Of a DNA stretch of 64,000 bases, positions 52,271-60,853 are shown piece by piece; the first letter of the stretch is position 1, and every line of letters begins with the position of its first letter. The stretch comes from Streptomyces rishiriensis. GTDB taxonomy: Bacteria; Actinomycetota; Actinomycetes; Streptomycetales; Streptomycetaceae. Below the pieces are notes generated by a model. That model had not been told where the DNA came from. It did no database searches and was given only the letters and a program-made list of their open reading frames with translations. The translations under genes were made by a program, and so were the position numbers. The stretch spans positions 283,356 to 347,355 of the forward strand of contig NZ_BEWA01000013.1 in the NCBI RefSeq assembly GCF_003112535.1. Reading direction: 5' to 3'.

Positions 52271-52779
52271 CCGCTCAAGGTCCAGCGCGCGAGTCGGTCG
52301 CGCACGGTCGCGGGCGGGTGCCTGCGCACCAGGTGGTAGAGGTTCTCGTAGTAGCCCTGCCAGTCGGCGCCCTGGTCCAGGCCGGCCGCGCTCCTGCGGG
52401 CACGATGGGCGGTCACGAGGGGCTCCATGCACTCCCAGGTGGAGATCACCGAACCGCCCAGGTATCCGGAGACCGGGCCGATGTCGACGATCTCGTGGGC
52501 CACGAGCGCCCCCAGGTTGTCGTAGAACCACGCGAGGTCCCGTACCAGCTTGAGCTCGTCGGGAGTGAGGCTCTGCAGGCCCTCCGAGACGTCGCGGCCG
52601 GGCAGCTGCTGGTGCACGAACCAGCGTGCCTGCGCCAGGTGGTCGCTTCTGTGCTCGCGGAACAGCTCGACCAGGACGGGCAGCGTGTTGGCGTGCCCGG
52701 CCAGTTTCAGCTGACGGTACGACGCCGCGCCCGACACCAGCAGAGCGCCGACCGACACCAGCAGTGCGGTGATGTTCAC
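52264..52779 (-). CDS. DUF4760-like protein with N-terminal TM
   Basis: 171 residues from GTG 52779. TM helix (VNITALLVSVGALLVSGAAS), then LKLAGHANTLPVLVELFREH, FVHQQLPGRDV, YDNLGALVAHEIVDIGPVSG and YYENLYHLVRRHPPA. Fits the DUF4760 family of small membrane-anchored proteins. Its stop lies in a 20-base duplication, so the last residues may vary between strains. Confidence 0.75.
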   Translation of the reverse strand: MNITALLVSVGALLVSGAASYRQLKLAGHANTLPVLVELFREHRSDHLAQARWFVHQQLPGRDVSEGLQSLTPDELKLVRDLAWFYDNLGALVAHEIVDIGPVSGYLGGSVISTWECMEPLVTAHRARRSAAGLDQGADWQGYYENLYHLVRRHPPATVRDRLARWTLSGP

Positions 52780-52862
52780 CAGTCCCCCAGACAGCCGCGC
52801 ACTCCGAACGGCACCTCTGAGGCTGCCCAGCTCCGGCAGCGGGGACACGCGTCCCGGCGGGC

Positions 52863-53414
52863 TCAGCTCAGGGCGCTCTTCTTGCGGGCCCGGTACGCGG
52901 CCGCCTTGATCTTGTTGCCGCAGGACTCCATCCCGCACCACTGCCGGCGCACACCCCGCGAACGGTCGACGTAGGTGCGGGTGCACTCCGGGTTGCCGCA
53001 CTCCTTGAGCAGGGGCACATCAGGGCCGCTCAGCAGTTCGACGGCCTCGCGCGCGACCATGGAGAGGGCCTCTTCCGGCGTCGCCTGCGTCCATCGGCCC
53101 GCCGGAGTGAGCTGGGGCACCGCGGGCGGCTTGCGCGCCGCGTTGTTGAGCACGGTCAGCGCCGCCCCCTCGTAGCCCTCCCCCAGCCGACGGGCGGTGA
53201 TCAGCCGGTACATGGCTTCCCGTACGGTCGCCGCCTGCTCGACGTCGGCCTCCTGAGCGGGTGAGACCGCGTCGACGAGGCCCGACTCCACGTACCATGC
53301 GTCCAGCCTGTCCGGCGTCGCGAACATCTCGAAGCGCACCGTGCGACGGGCTCGGAGAGTGGCGGCGAAGTCGAGCGCCGGGTTTCCGCAGACGAAGACA
53401 TGGTCGAGGTTCAC
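52863..53414 (-). CDS. CGNR zinc-finger, ABATE-domain protein
   Basis: 183 residues from GTG 53414 (VNLDHVFVCGNPALDFAATL). ABATE domain in the N-terminal two thirds; CGNR finger at the end, ECGNPECTRTYVDRSRGVRR then QWCGMESCGNKIKAAAYRAR, which holds zinc and probably binds DNA. A stress-response regulator family. Confidence 0.93.
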   Translation of the reverse strand: MNLDHVFVCGNPALDFAATLRARRTVRFEMFATPDRLDAWYVESGLVDAVSPAQEADVEQAATVREAMYRLITARRLGEGYEGAALTVLNNAARKPPAVPQLTPAGRWTQATPEEALSMVAREAVELLSGPDVPLLKECGNPECTRTYVDRSRGVRRQWCGMESCGNKIKAAAYRARKKSALS

Positions 53415-53505
53415 GTCACCATCCTGACAGGTGACCGAGGCGGCGGGCAAGAATCGTCGCCCGCCCCCTCACCGGCCCTCGCCCCCTGCCCGCCTCCCGG
53501 TCCTT

Positions 53506-53736
53506 TCACAGGCCCAGGTCCGCGGCGAGGCAGGAGAAGGACGTCCACGACCTCTCGGGATCCCAGGCATGGCGCGCGGGATCGCCGGGGGCGACCGACT
53601 GCCCCGTCACCATCTCGTCGTAGCGGATGCGTTCGGGAAGCCTGCCGAAGCGGGCCCGGCGGGTCGCCGCCGAGGCGTCCCCCGCACCCTCCGCCGTGCC
53701 GTCCGCCGTGCCGTCGGTGACGTTCTCTCGCTTCAT
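53506..53736 (-). CDS. small conserved hypothetical, 76 residues
   Basis: From ATG 53736: MKRENVTDGTADGTAEGAGD, then ARFGRLPERIRYDEMVTG and a C-terminal WDPERSWTSFSCLAADLGL. The conserved-looking Trp/Phe/Cys tail and size fit small Streptomyces proteins seen as precursor-like or hypothetical. No cleavage or modification gene is adjacent, so a peptide-precursor role is only a thought. Confidence 0.5.
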   Translation of the reverse strand: MKRENVTDGTADGTAEGAGDASAATRRARFGRLPERIRYDEMVTGQSVAPGDPARHAWDPERSWTSFSCLAADLGL

Positions 53737-53870
53737 GGTCCGACTCCGTTCCGTTCCCTCTGGGATGTGCGCTGTGGGCTGGACGCCGGGTGCTGGGCGC
53801 CATGCGGGCACGGCGCGGGCGTCGCGGGTTCAGGTGTCACCTGTCGAGGAGGTGATGAGCGTCCGCCGCG

Positions 53871-54956
53871 TCAGAGACGGTCCACGTCCACGACGGCCTG
53901 GGCGAAGGCGGCCGGCGCCTCCTGGGGCAGGTTGTGGCCGATGCCGGTCAGGGTGCGGTGCTCGTACGGGCCGGTGAAGCGGTCGCGGTACGCGGCGCCG
54001 CCGCCGGGCGCGGTGAAGGGGTCACTCTCGGCGTCGAGGGTGAGGGCGGGGACCCCGATGACCGGCCGTGCGGCGAGCCGCTTCTCCAGGGCGTCGTAGC
54101 GGCGCTCCCCGTCGGCCAGGCTCAGCCGCCAGCGGTAGTTGTGGATGACGACGGCCGCGTAGTCGGGATTGTCGAAGGCTGCCGCGGTGCGCTCGAAGGT
54201 GGCGTCGTCGAAGGCCCAGGTCGGCGAGACGGTGTCCCAGACCAGCCTGGTCAGATCGTGCCGCAGGGTCTTGTCCTCCATGGCCAGCCGCCCTCGCTCG
54301 GTGGCGAAGTAGTACTGGTACCACCAGGCGTGTTCCGCCCCTGGTGCCAGCGGCCTCAGGTTGGCCTCGCGGTCGGTGACGAGGTACCCGCCCACCGACA
54401 CGAGAGCCTTGCAGCGCTCGGGCCAGAGCGCGGCCACGATGTCGGCGGTGCGCGAGCCCCAGTCGAACCCGGCCAGGACCGCCTGCTCGATCTTCAGGGC
54501 GTCCATCAGGGCGATGACGTCGAGGGCGATGACCGACTGCTGCGCGTTGCGCATCGTCCGGCGGGAGAGGAAGCGCGTCGTGCCGTGCCCGCGCAGGTAG
54601 GGCACGATCACCCGGTAACCCTCGCCGGCCAGCAGCGGGGCGACGTCGACGTAACTGTGGATGTCGTACGGCCAGCCGTGCAGGCAGATGACCGCGGGGC
54701 CGTGGGCGGGGCCCAGTTCGGCGTAGCCGACGTCCAGCAGGCCGGCCCTGATCCGCCTCGGCCGGGCGAAGGCGGCGGGCGCGCCGGGGCCGGCCGCGGG
54801 CACCGCCGACGAGGCCGTCGAGGGGGCGCCGCTTCCGGCTCCGGTGGAGGCGGACGCCGGCTGCGCGGCCCACAGCCCCGGCTGACCGACCGGCGAGACG
54901 GCGGCCGCACCCGCGCCCAGCCCCAGGACCTTGCCGAGGACACGCCTGTCGATCAT
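53871..54956 (-). CDS. secreted alpha/beta hydrolase, epoxide hydrolase/dehalogenase type
   Basis: 361 residues from ATG 54956. Signal peptide with RR (MIDRRVLGKVLGLGAGAAAV), possibly Tat. Catalytic motifs: oxyanion loop HGWP at 93-96, nucleophile elbow LAGFDWGSR with Asp165 rather than Ser, and IGHNLPQEAP with His341. An Asp nucleophile points to epoxide hydrolase or haloalkane dehalogenase chemistry. Two 21-base palindromes upstream mark tight regulation. Confidence 0.87.
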   Translation of the reverse strand: MIDRRVLGKVLGLGAGAAAVSPVGQPGLWAAQPASASTGAGSGAPSTASSAVPAAGPGAPAAFARPRRIRAGLLDVGYAELGPAHGPAVICLHGWPYDIHSYVDVAPLLAGEGYRVIVPYLRGHGTTRFLSRRTMRNAQQSVIALDVIALMDALKIEQAVLAGFDWGSRTADIVAALWPERCKALVSVGGYLVTDREANLRPLAPGAEHAWWYQYYFATERGRLAMEDKTLRHDLTRLVWDTVSPTWAFDDATFERTAAAFDNPDYAAVVIHNYRWRLSLADGERRYDALEKRLAARPVIGVPALTLDAESDPFTAPGGGAAYRDRFTGPYEHRTLTGIGHNLPQEAPAAFAQAVVDVDRL

Positions 54957-55019
54957 GTGAAGCCCTCCGTGAGTCGCCGCGCACCGGCTGGTGCGACGAC
55001 TGACTTTCACACGCCGCTC

Positions 55020-55116
55020 GTCACCGGTCAAGTCGGTGACGTCATTTGGGTGCCACAAGGGCATGCGCGACGCGCGCGGCATAAGAAAACTGCGTGTCAC
55101 CGTTTGGAACGGTGAC
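55020..55116. promoter_or_regulatory. twin 21-base operators GTCACCG-N7-CGGTGAC
   Basis: GTCACCG ggtcaa-type spacer CGGTGAC at 55020-55040 and the near-perfect GTCACCGTT-TGG-AACGGTGAC at 55096-55116 share arms and spacing, 76 bases apart. They lie 64 and 140 bases upstream of the hydrolase start. Such pairs bind dimeric repressors (TetR or MarR type), but no regulator gene is adjacent. Confidence 0.72.
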
Positions 55117-55144
55117 GCGCAGGAAGGGGTGAGCGCGGGAGGGA

Positions 55145-56542
55145 TCAGACCGGCTCGGGCAGTGGCTCCCGCTGCCGGGGCACAGCGGCGCTCGGCTCCC
55201 AGGACGCCGTCGTCCGGACGTAGGCGTAGACGACGGAGGCCATCGCCAGGACGAGGAGGGGGCCGTAGAACCACGGGTGCCGGGCCATCTCCAGGGGCAC
55301 GAAGCGATACGACACCAGGAGCGCCGTGAAGACCGTCGCGCCGAGAGCGACCAGCCGGACGCCCGAGCGGTCCCAGCCGCGGTCGTAGGCGCGCAGCGCG
55401 CCCTCGATCGTGAGCGTGAAGACCACGCCGGCGATCAGGTCCGCGCCGTAGTGGTAGCCGAACCCGAGCGTCGCCGCGAGCGTCGCGACCAGCCAGAACG
55501 CCCCCGCGTAGCGCAGGACCGTCGGGCCCTTGCGGGAGTGGATGAAGATCGCGACGGCCCACGCCGTGTGCAGGCTGGGCATGCAGTTGCGCGGGGTGAC
55601 CCCGTCGAACGGCATGGGGTGCGGGGCGCCGAGCGGCGACGGCGTCGTCGGCCACAGATCGGCCGCCGCCCACTGCACGCTGCGGTGCGACTCCGTCCAC
55701 AGACTGACGTCCACCCAGTGCTCGGTGCCGTTGCCGTAGGCGAAGATCGGGCCCACCACCGGGAAGATCATGTAGAAGACCGGCCCGATGAGGCCGATCG
55801 CCAGGAAGGTGCGCACCAGGTAGTGGGTCGGGAAGCGGCGCTCGACCGCCACGTTGCGCAGTTGGTAGAGCGCGACGACCACCGCGGCGACCGGGAGCTG
55901 GCCGTAGACGAAGTCGAGGAAGTTGAAGCCGATCGGACCGGTGGCCGTGACGATCCGGCCCACCAGCCACGACGGGTCGCCCAGGGCGTGGTCGGCGGTC
56001 GCGACGTACTGGTCGAGCACCATCGGCCGGGTCTTCGAGGTGATGAGCAGCCAGGTGTCCCCGGTCTTGCGTCCGGCCATCAGCAGCAGGGCCAGTCCGA
56101 CGCCCTTCAGCAGCAGGACCCGCTCACGGCCGGTGCGGCGCGTGACGGCCAGGACGGCGCAGCCGAGAGTCACCAGCAGGGCCCCGTTGCCGAAGGGGTG
56201 GCCCTCGGTCACCTTGATGCCGGCCGCCCAGCGGACCACGAAGAAGACGAGGTCGACGCCGAGCGCGGCGCCGAGCGCGACGAACCGTTGCCGCCAGGGC
56301 AGGACCACCAGCATCAACGCCATGCTCGCGTACAGCAGGCCACCCGACTTGGGCGGGAACACCACCTCCCGCACCTGCGCGGTGAGCGGGCCCGGCAGGC
56401 CCAGGTGGCGTGCGACGAGCTCCAGCGAGAGAAGGAATCCGAGGACCACGACGCCCGCCGCGACCGTCATCACCACTCTTGGCCGACGCCACTCGGAGAT
56501 CGCACTGCTGCTCTTTATTCGCGCGGACGTCCGCGGTGGCAT
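55145..56542 (-). CDS. PAP2-superfamily integral membrane phosphatase (AUR1-like)
   Basis: 465 residues from ATG 56542. About ten TM helices. PAP2 motifs: the middle segment RNCMPSLHTAWAVAIF and the last, GYHYGADLIAGVVF, hold the catalytic His and Asp. The Pro/Asn pattern is of inositolphosphotransferase-like (PAP2_3) enzymes, which move phospho-head groups between lipids. The first 100 residues contain extra TM segments. Alone on its transcript. Confidence 0.85.
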   Translation of the reverse strand: MPPRTSARIKSSSAISEWRRPRVVMTVAAGVVVLGFLLSLELVARHLGLPGPLTAQVREVVFPPKSGGLLYASMALMLVVLPWRQRFVALGAALGVDLVFFVVRWAAGIKVTEGHPFGNGALLVTLGCAVLAVTRRTGRERVLLLKGVGLALLLMAGRKTGDTWLLITSKTRPMVLDQYVATADHALGDPSWLVGRIVTATGPIGFNFLDFVYGQLPVAAVVVALYQLRNVAVERRFPTHYLVRTFLAIGLIGPVFYMIFPVVGPIFAYGNGTEHWVDVSLWTESHRSVQWAAADLWPTTPSPLGAPHPMPFDGVTPRNCMPSLHTAWAVAIFIHSRKGPTVLRYAGAFWLVATLAATLGFGYHYGADLIAGVVFTLTIEGALRAYDRGWDRSGVRLVALGATVFTALLVSYRFVPLEMARHPWFYGPLLVLAMASVVYAYVRTTASWEPSAAVPRQREPLPEPV

Positions 56543-56709
56543 CGATATCAATTCTCTGACCAGTGTGTGAGTTTCGGCGGGCTGGGCTGTTTCGTCCCGC
56601 CGAAGGGCGGGATTCGTCCGTGAAGGGCGGGCAGGGGGAGTTCGTCGCGAGATCGAACATGTTATCGGAGCACTGGGCGGCTTTCGCCGAAATGGAGAGC
56701 ATAGAAGAA

Positions 56710-56733
56710 ACCCCCAGGTCATGGACCTGGGGG
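56710..56733 (-). terminator. intrinsic terminator of the secreted 450-residue protein
   Basis: A 10-base perfect stem (cccccaggtc / gacctggggg) with 3-base loop, followed on the minus strand by tttcttcta. Confidence 0.88.
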
Positions 56734-56751
56734 CAGAGCCGGGGGACGGCG

Positions 56752-58104
56752 TCAGGCGGACGGGTTGACGATCACCTCGGCCGAGTCGTTCTCGCTCTTC
56801 GGGTCGAAGGCGCCGGGCACGTCGGTATGGGTGTGGACGACGACGTGACCCGTCGCGTCGGGCACGACCCGGTCGATGCGCAGCTGGAACGGGAAGTCGA
56901 CCTTCAGGTGCGGCTTGGCCGAGGTCGGCAGGGTGCAGGCGTAGTGGCCGACGGCCGGGTCGTCGCCGGAGGTCCAGGCGCCGTGGCAGGTCCTGGGCAC
57001 GGACGTGGCGGTGGTGCCCGGCGGGAGGTAGTAGTCCATCACGGCGACCGGCTCGCCGGATGCGACGTTGGCCACCCAGGCCGGGCCGTGGTTGACGAAG
57101 CGGAACCCCGCGGTGACGGTGTCGCCGGCCGCGCCCCTCGCCCGGTCGCCGCGCACGGCGAAGTCGGCGGTGTTGGCGGCGTCGATGTGCAGGGCGCGGC
57201 CGTTGTCGGAGGAGTCGAGGTCGGGGACGTCGCCGCCGGGATCGACCCCGTAGTCGAACCGTTCGTAGAGGGCGCGGCGGGTGACGGCGAGGCGCAGCGG
57301 CTCCGGCAGCCCGACGGTGGCGCCGGGCGCGACCTCGGTGTCGAAGGAGCAGGTCGCATAGGTCATGCCCGGGTACTGGGCGTCGGGCTCGTCCGGCCCG
57401 GTGTAGGTGCACTGCGGGTAGCGGGTGACGATGCCGAGGCCGTACGTCGCCCACATCTTCACGCTGAAGCCGTGGGCGGTCTCGTTGCCGGTGTTGGTGA
57501 CGGAGAACGGCACGGTGAGGCGGGTGCCGGGCACGGCGTCGGTGACGTCCTGCGGGGCGGTGACGCCGAGGTCGGGGCCGGAGCCGACGGTGACGAAGGT
57601 CTCGGCGGAGCCCTGCGAGGCCGAGAGGGTGCCGTCGGGGCCGCCGGTGGCCTCGGCGGAGTACTCGATCGCGCCCTGCGCTCCCGCGGCGGCCCCCGCT
57701 GCGGCCCGCACCCTCAGGTGCACCTGCGCGTCGTAGCGGACCGGCACCGCCCCGGTGTCGCACACGGCGACGGTGCCGGCGTCGTCCGGCGTGCAGTTGT
57801 CGGGCCAGGCCACCTCGGCGATCCCGGCGAGCCCGGAGACGTCGACGGTCAGCCGTCCGCCGGTCACGGTGTAGTAGTCGTTGTAGTGGGTCAGACCGAG
57901 CGCCAGGGACCGGTACTGGGCCGCGCCGTCGGCCGGAGCGACGGTCACCGCCTGCTCGTACGGCGCCTGTATCTGCAGCTGATCGCTCTGCGGCGCGTCG
58001 TCGGCGAGGGCGATCCCGCCGCCGGGACCGACGGCGGCCAGCGCCCCCACGGCTGCGGCACAGGCGCCGCGACGCAGCGCACGTGCGATGGAGACAGAAC
58101 TCAT
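56752..58104 (-). CDS. secreted beta-sandwich protein (DUF11-like modules)
   Basis: 450 residues from ATG 58104. Signal peptide about 1-34 (AAVGPGGGIALADDA). Ig-like modules: GSGPDLGVTAPQDVTDAVPG, LTVPFSVTNTGNETAHGFSV and ADFAVRGDRARGAAGDTVTA, the latter two like conserved-repeat/CARDB-type domains. Cys pairs (DNCTPD ... AVCDTG) suggest disulfides. No catalytic motif or cell-wall anchor. A terminator follows. Confidence 0.75.
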   Translation of the reverse strand: MSSVSIARALRRGACAAAVGALAAVGPGGGIALADDAPQSDQLQIQAPYEQAVTVAPADGAAQYRSLALGLTHYNDYYTVTGGRLTVDVSGLAGIAEVAWPDNCTPDDAGTVAVCDTGAVPVRYDAQVHLRVRAAAGAAAGAQGAIEYSAEATGGPDGTLSASQGSAETFVTVGSGPDLGVTAPQDVTDAVPGTRLTVPFSVTNTGNETAHGFSVKMWATYGLGIVTRYPQCTYTGPDEPDAQYPGMTYATCSFDTEVAPGATVGLPEPLRLAVTRRALYERFDYGVDPGGDVPDLDSSDNGRALHIDAANTADFAVRGDRARGAAGDTVTAGFRFVNHGPAWVANVASGEPVAVMDYYLPPGTTATSVPRTCHGAWTSGDDPAVGHYACTLPTSAKPHLKVDFPFQLRIDRVVPDATGHVVVHTHTDVPGAFDPKSENDSAEVIVNPSA

Positions 58105-58305
58105 GACATCCCCCAGTTGGAACAGACCAGGCAGGTGGAACAGACCGCGGAACAGACGGCGGAACGGACCAGGAAAGAGATCCCGGCGCAGTGGCCCGCG
58201 CCGGGCGCGAATTGGACGACCCGCGCCTGCGGAAGGTTGTAGCCGGGGGCCGCGTGACGCGTGGTTCTTACCGTCTTCTAGATCACCGTCCTCCGGCCTC
58301 CCGGA

Positions 58306-59877
58306 TCACCGGCTTCCGGACTCGCCGTCGGCGGGGAGGCGGACGGTGAACGTGGTCGAGCCGGGGGCGCCGGCAAGGGTGACGCTGCCGCCGTGGGCCT
58401 CCGCGACCGCCGCCACGATCGACAGCCCGAGGCCGGCGCCGGCGCCGCCGCCCGCGTCCTCGGTGCGGCGGCGGTCCGCGCGGGTGAAGCGTTCGAAGAC
58501 CTTGGGGCGGATGTCCGCGGCGATGCCCGGTCCGTCGTCGTGGACCTCCAGCACCGCCGTCCCGCCCGCCGTGCCGCCCGTTGTCCCGCCCGCCGTGCCG
58601 TTTCCTGCCCGGTCCCCGGTCGGAGCGTCGGTCTTCAGCGAGATGGTCACCGTGGTGCCCACGGGGGTGTGCAGACGGGCGTTGGCCAACAGGTTGGCCA
58701 GCACCTGGTGGAGCCGGTGCGCGTCGCCCGGCACCGTCACCGGCTCCTCGGACAGCTCCAGCGTCCAGCGGTGTCCGGGGCCCGCGGCCTGCGCGTCCGT
58801 CACCGCGTCCAGGACCAGACGCGTCAGGTCGACCGGACGGCGCTCCAGGGGGCGCCCCGCGTCGAGGCGGGCGAGGAGCAGCAGATCGTCGACCACCTCG
58901 CCCATGCGGGACGCCTCCGCCTCGATGCGCTCCAGGGCCCGCACCACTTTCCGCGGCACCGGGTCGGGGTGCAGCAGCGCCAGTTCCGCGTGGCCGCGGA
59001 TCGACGCCACGGGCGTGCGCAGTTCGTGACTGGCGTCGGCGGCGAAACTGCGCAGCCTTTCCTCGCTCGCGTGCCGCTTGGTCAGGGCGTCCTCGACATG
59101 GCCGAGCATGGCGTCGAAGGCGCCGGCGACACGGCCCACCTCGCTGCGCGGGTCGCTCTCGCGCACGCGGCGCGGAAGCGTCACCTCGCCGCTGGAGAGG
59201 GACAGCTCACTGACCCGGGTCGCGGTCGCGGCCACCCGGCTGAGGGGGCGCAGCGACCAGCGCACCCACAGCGCCCCGGCGACTCCGGCGACGGCGAGCG
59301 CCGCGCCGAAGACGACCGCGGCGACCAGTTCCAGCCGGTGGACGGCGGCCTCCACGGACTCCGTGGGCAGCCCGGTGACCAGCACGTCGCCGTCCCTGCC
59401 GCGGACCGCCATCACGCGGTAGTCGCCGAGCGAGGACAGCTCGGTCGTCCGGCCCTCGCCGTCGGTCGGCAGCGCGGCGAGCTTCCTCGCGTCCCGCGCG
59501 CTCAGCGAGACGGGCACCGTGCCCGCGCCGTGGCCGGACGACACCACCGCGGCGTTGGTGACGGCGCCGCCGACCAGCCGCGCGCCGAAGGTCCCGGCGG
59601 CCTGCCGGCGGGTGTCGCCGTCCTCGTCGCCGTCGTGATCGGAGGGCAGCGGCGCGCCGTGCTCCAGGCTGGCCGGGAACCGCACGCCCGCCGCGCGCAG
59701 CTGCTGGTCGAGACGGCCGGTGAGGAAGCCGTTCAGCTCCACCACCGCCGCCACCCCGACGGCCGCGCAGCCGACCGCGAGCAGCACGACCAGTCCGGCG
59801 GTCAGGCGCGCGCGCAGCGTGTGCGGCAGGGACACGCGCGACAGCCACCGCCGCGCCCCGCCCACGATCGCCCTCAC
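58306..59877 (-). CDS. sensor histidine kinase (two-component)
   Basis: 523 residues from GTG 59877, overlapping the response-regulator stop as GTGA. TM1 at about 25-46, an external sensor of about 130 residues, TM2 at about 183-205, HAMP, then the H-box FAADASHELRTPVASIRGHA with His284, N-box (LHQVLANLLANARLHTP) and G-boxes (VHDDGPGIA, GAGLGLSIVAAVAEAHGG). A Gly/Thr-rich insert (AGGTTGGTAGGTA) sits between N- and G-box. Its ligand is unknown. Confidence 0.94.
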   Translation of the reverse strand: MRAIVGGARRWLSRVSLPHTLRARLTAGLVVLLAVGCAAVGVAAVVELNGFLTGRLDQQLRAAGVRFPASLEHGAPLPSDHDGDEDGDTRRQAAGTFGARLVGGAVTNAAVVSSGHGAGTVPVSLSARDARKLAALPTDGEGRTTELSSLGDYRVMAVRGRDGDVLVTGLPTESVEAAVHRLELVAAVVFGAALAVAGVAGALWVRWSLRPLSRVAATATRVSELSLSSGEVTLPRRVRESDPRSEVGRVAGAFDAMLGHVEDALTKRHASEERLRSFAADASHELRTPVASIRGHAELALLHPDPVPRKVVRALERIEAEASRMGEVVDDLLLLARLDAGRPLERRPVDLTRLVLDAVTDAQAAGPGHRWTLELSEEPVTVPGDAHRLHQVLANLLANARLHTPVGTTVTISLKTDAPTGDRAGNGTAGGTTGGTAGGTAVLEVHDDGPGIAADIRPKVFERFTRADRRRTEDAGGGAGAGLGLSIVAAVAEAHGGSVTLAGAPGSTTFTVRLPADGESGSR

Positions 59878-60629
59878 GGGCCCACCGCCGCCGGCTTGAG
59901 CACGTATCCGGCGCCCCGCACCGTGTGGATCATGGGCGGGCGTCCCGCGTCCACCTTCTTGCGCAGGTAGGAGATGTACAGCTCGACGACATGGGCCTGC
60001 CCGCCGAAGTCGTAGGACCACACCCGGTCCAGGATCTGCGCCTTGCTGAGCACGCGCCGCGGGTTGCGCATGAGCAGGCGCAGCAGCTCGAACTCCGTCG
60101 GGGACAGCTCGACGAGTTCGCCCCCGCGGGTGACCTCGCGGGCCTCCTCGTCCATGGTCAGGTCGCCGACGGTCAGCCGCGGCCCGTCCTCCAGCTGCCG
60201 GGCCATGCCCGCCCGGCGCAGCAGTCCGCGCAGCCGGGCCACGACCTCCTCCAGGCTGAACGGTTTGGTCACGTAGTCGTCGCCCCCCGCGGTGATGCCG
60301 GCGATGCGGTCCTCGACCGCGTCCCGTGCGGTCAGGAAGAGCACGCACACGTCGGACCGCACGGTGTGCAGCGAGCGCAGCACGGTGAAGCCGTCGGTGT
60401 CGGGGAGCATGACGTCGAGAACGACGGCGTCGGGCAGCAGGCCGCGCGCCTCGGCGAGGGCCGAGACGCCGTCGCCCGCCGTGCGCACCTCCCAGCCCTC
60501 GTAGCGCAGGGCCCCGGAGAGGACTTCGGCGAGGTCGGGGTCGTCGTCGACGACGAGGACCCGGATCGGCGTGCCGTCGGTCCGGGTCAGGGCGGGGCGG
60601 CCGGGACCGCGGGGGCGGGAAGTGTTCAT
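59874..60629 (-). CDS. OmpR/PhoB-type response regulator
   Basis: 251 residues from ATG 60629. Receiver domain: VLVVDDDPDLAEVL, phospho-acceptor Asp72 in AVVLDVMLPDTDGFT, FLTARDAVEDR and DDYVTKPFSLEE. Winged-helix DNA-binding domain: LVELSPTEFELLRLLMRNPR, ILDRVWSYDFGGQAHVVELY, IHTVRGAGYVL. First gene of the pair with the kinase; divergent from the ferric-reductase-like gene, a likely target. Confidence 0.95.
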   Translation of the reverse strand: MNTSRPRGPGRPALTRTDGTPIRVLVVDDDPDLAEVLSGALRYEGWEVRTAGDGVSALAEARGLLPDAVVLDVMLPDTDGFTVLRSLHTVRSDVCVLFLTARDAVEDRIAGITAGGDDYVTKPFSLEEVVARLRGLLRRAGMARQLEDGPRLTVGDLTMDEEAREVTRGGELVELSPTEFELLRLLMRNPRRVLSKAQILDRVWSYDFGGQAHVVELYISYLRKKVDAGRPPMIHTVRGAGYVLKPAAVGP

Positions 60630-60853
60630 CTCAGGTACCAGGATGCGGTCTCACCGCCTCCTGGGCCGCGTCCGCGACCTCTGAGTTCGCTGTGAGTACG
60701 CCCTGCCTCCGCTCGCCTCCGATCGCCCGGTGACCCCCTCCCACCTGCGGCGCAGCCGCGCTCGCCCGGCGCGCGCTGAGAGCGGGCTCAGAGGTTGCGC
60801 GGGCACAGTGGCGTCCGGGACGGCCGAGAGGGCGTACGGACAGCCGAAGGGAC

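Noticed and set aside
53506..53736. RiPP precursor peptide
   Set aside because: Small with a conserved-looking Cys/Trp tail, but no modification, protease or transport gene lies beside it.
55145..57763. 872-codon version of the PAP2 gene
   Set aside because: The extra N-terminal 407 codons overlap the secreted 450-residue gene on the same strand in another frame and cross its terminator; Arg/Pro-rich composition is not protein-like.
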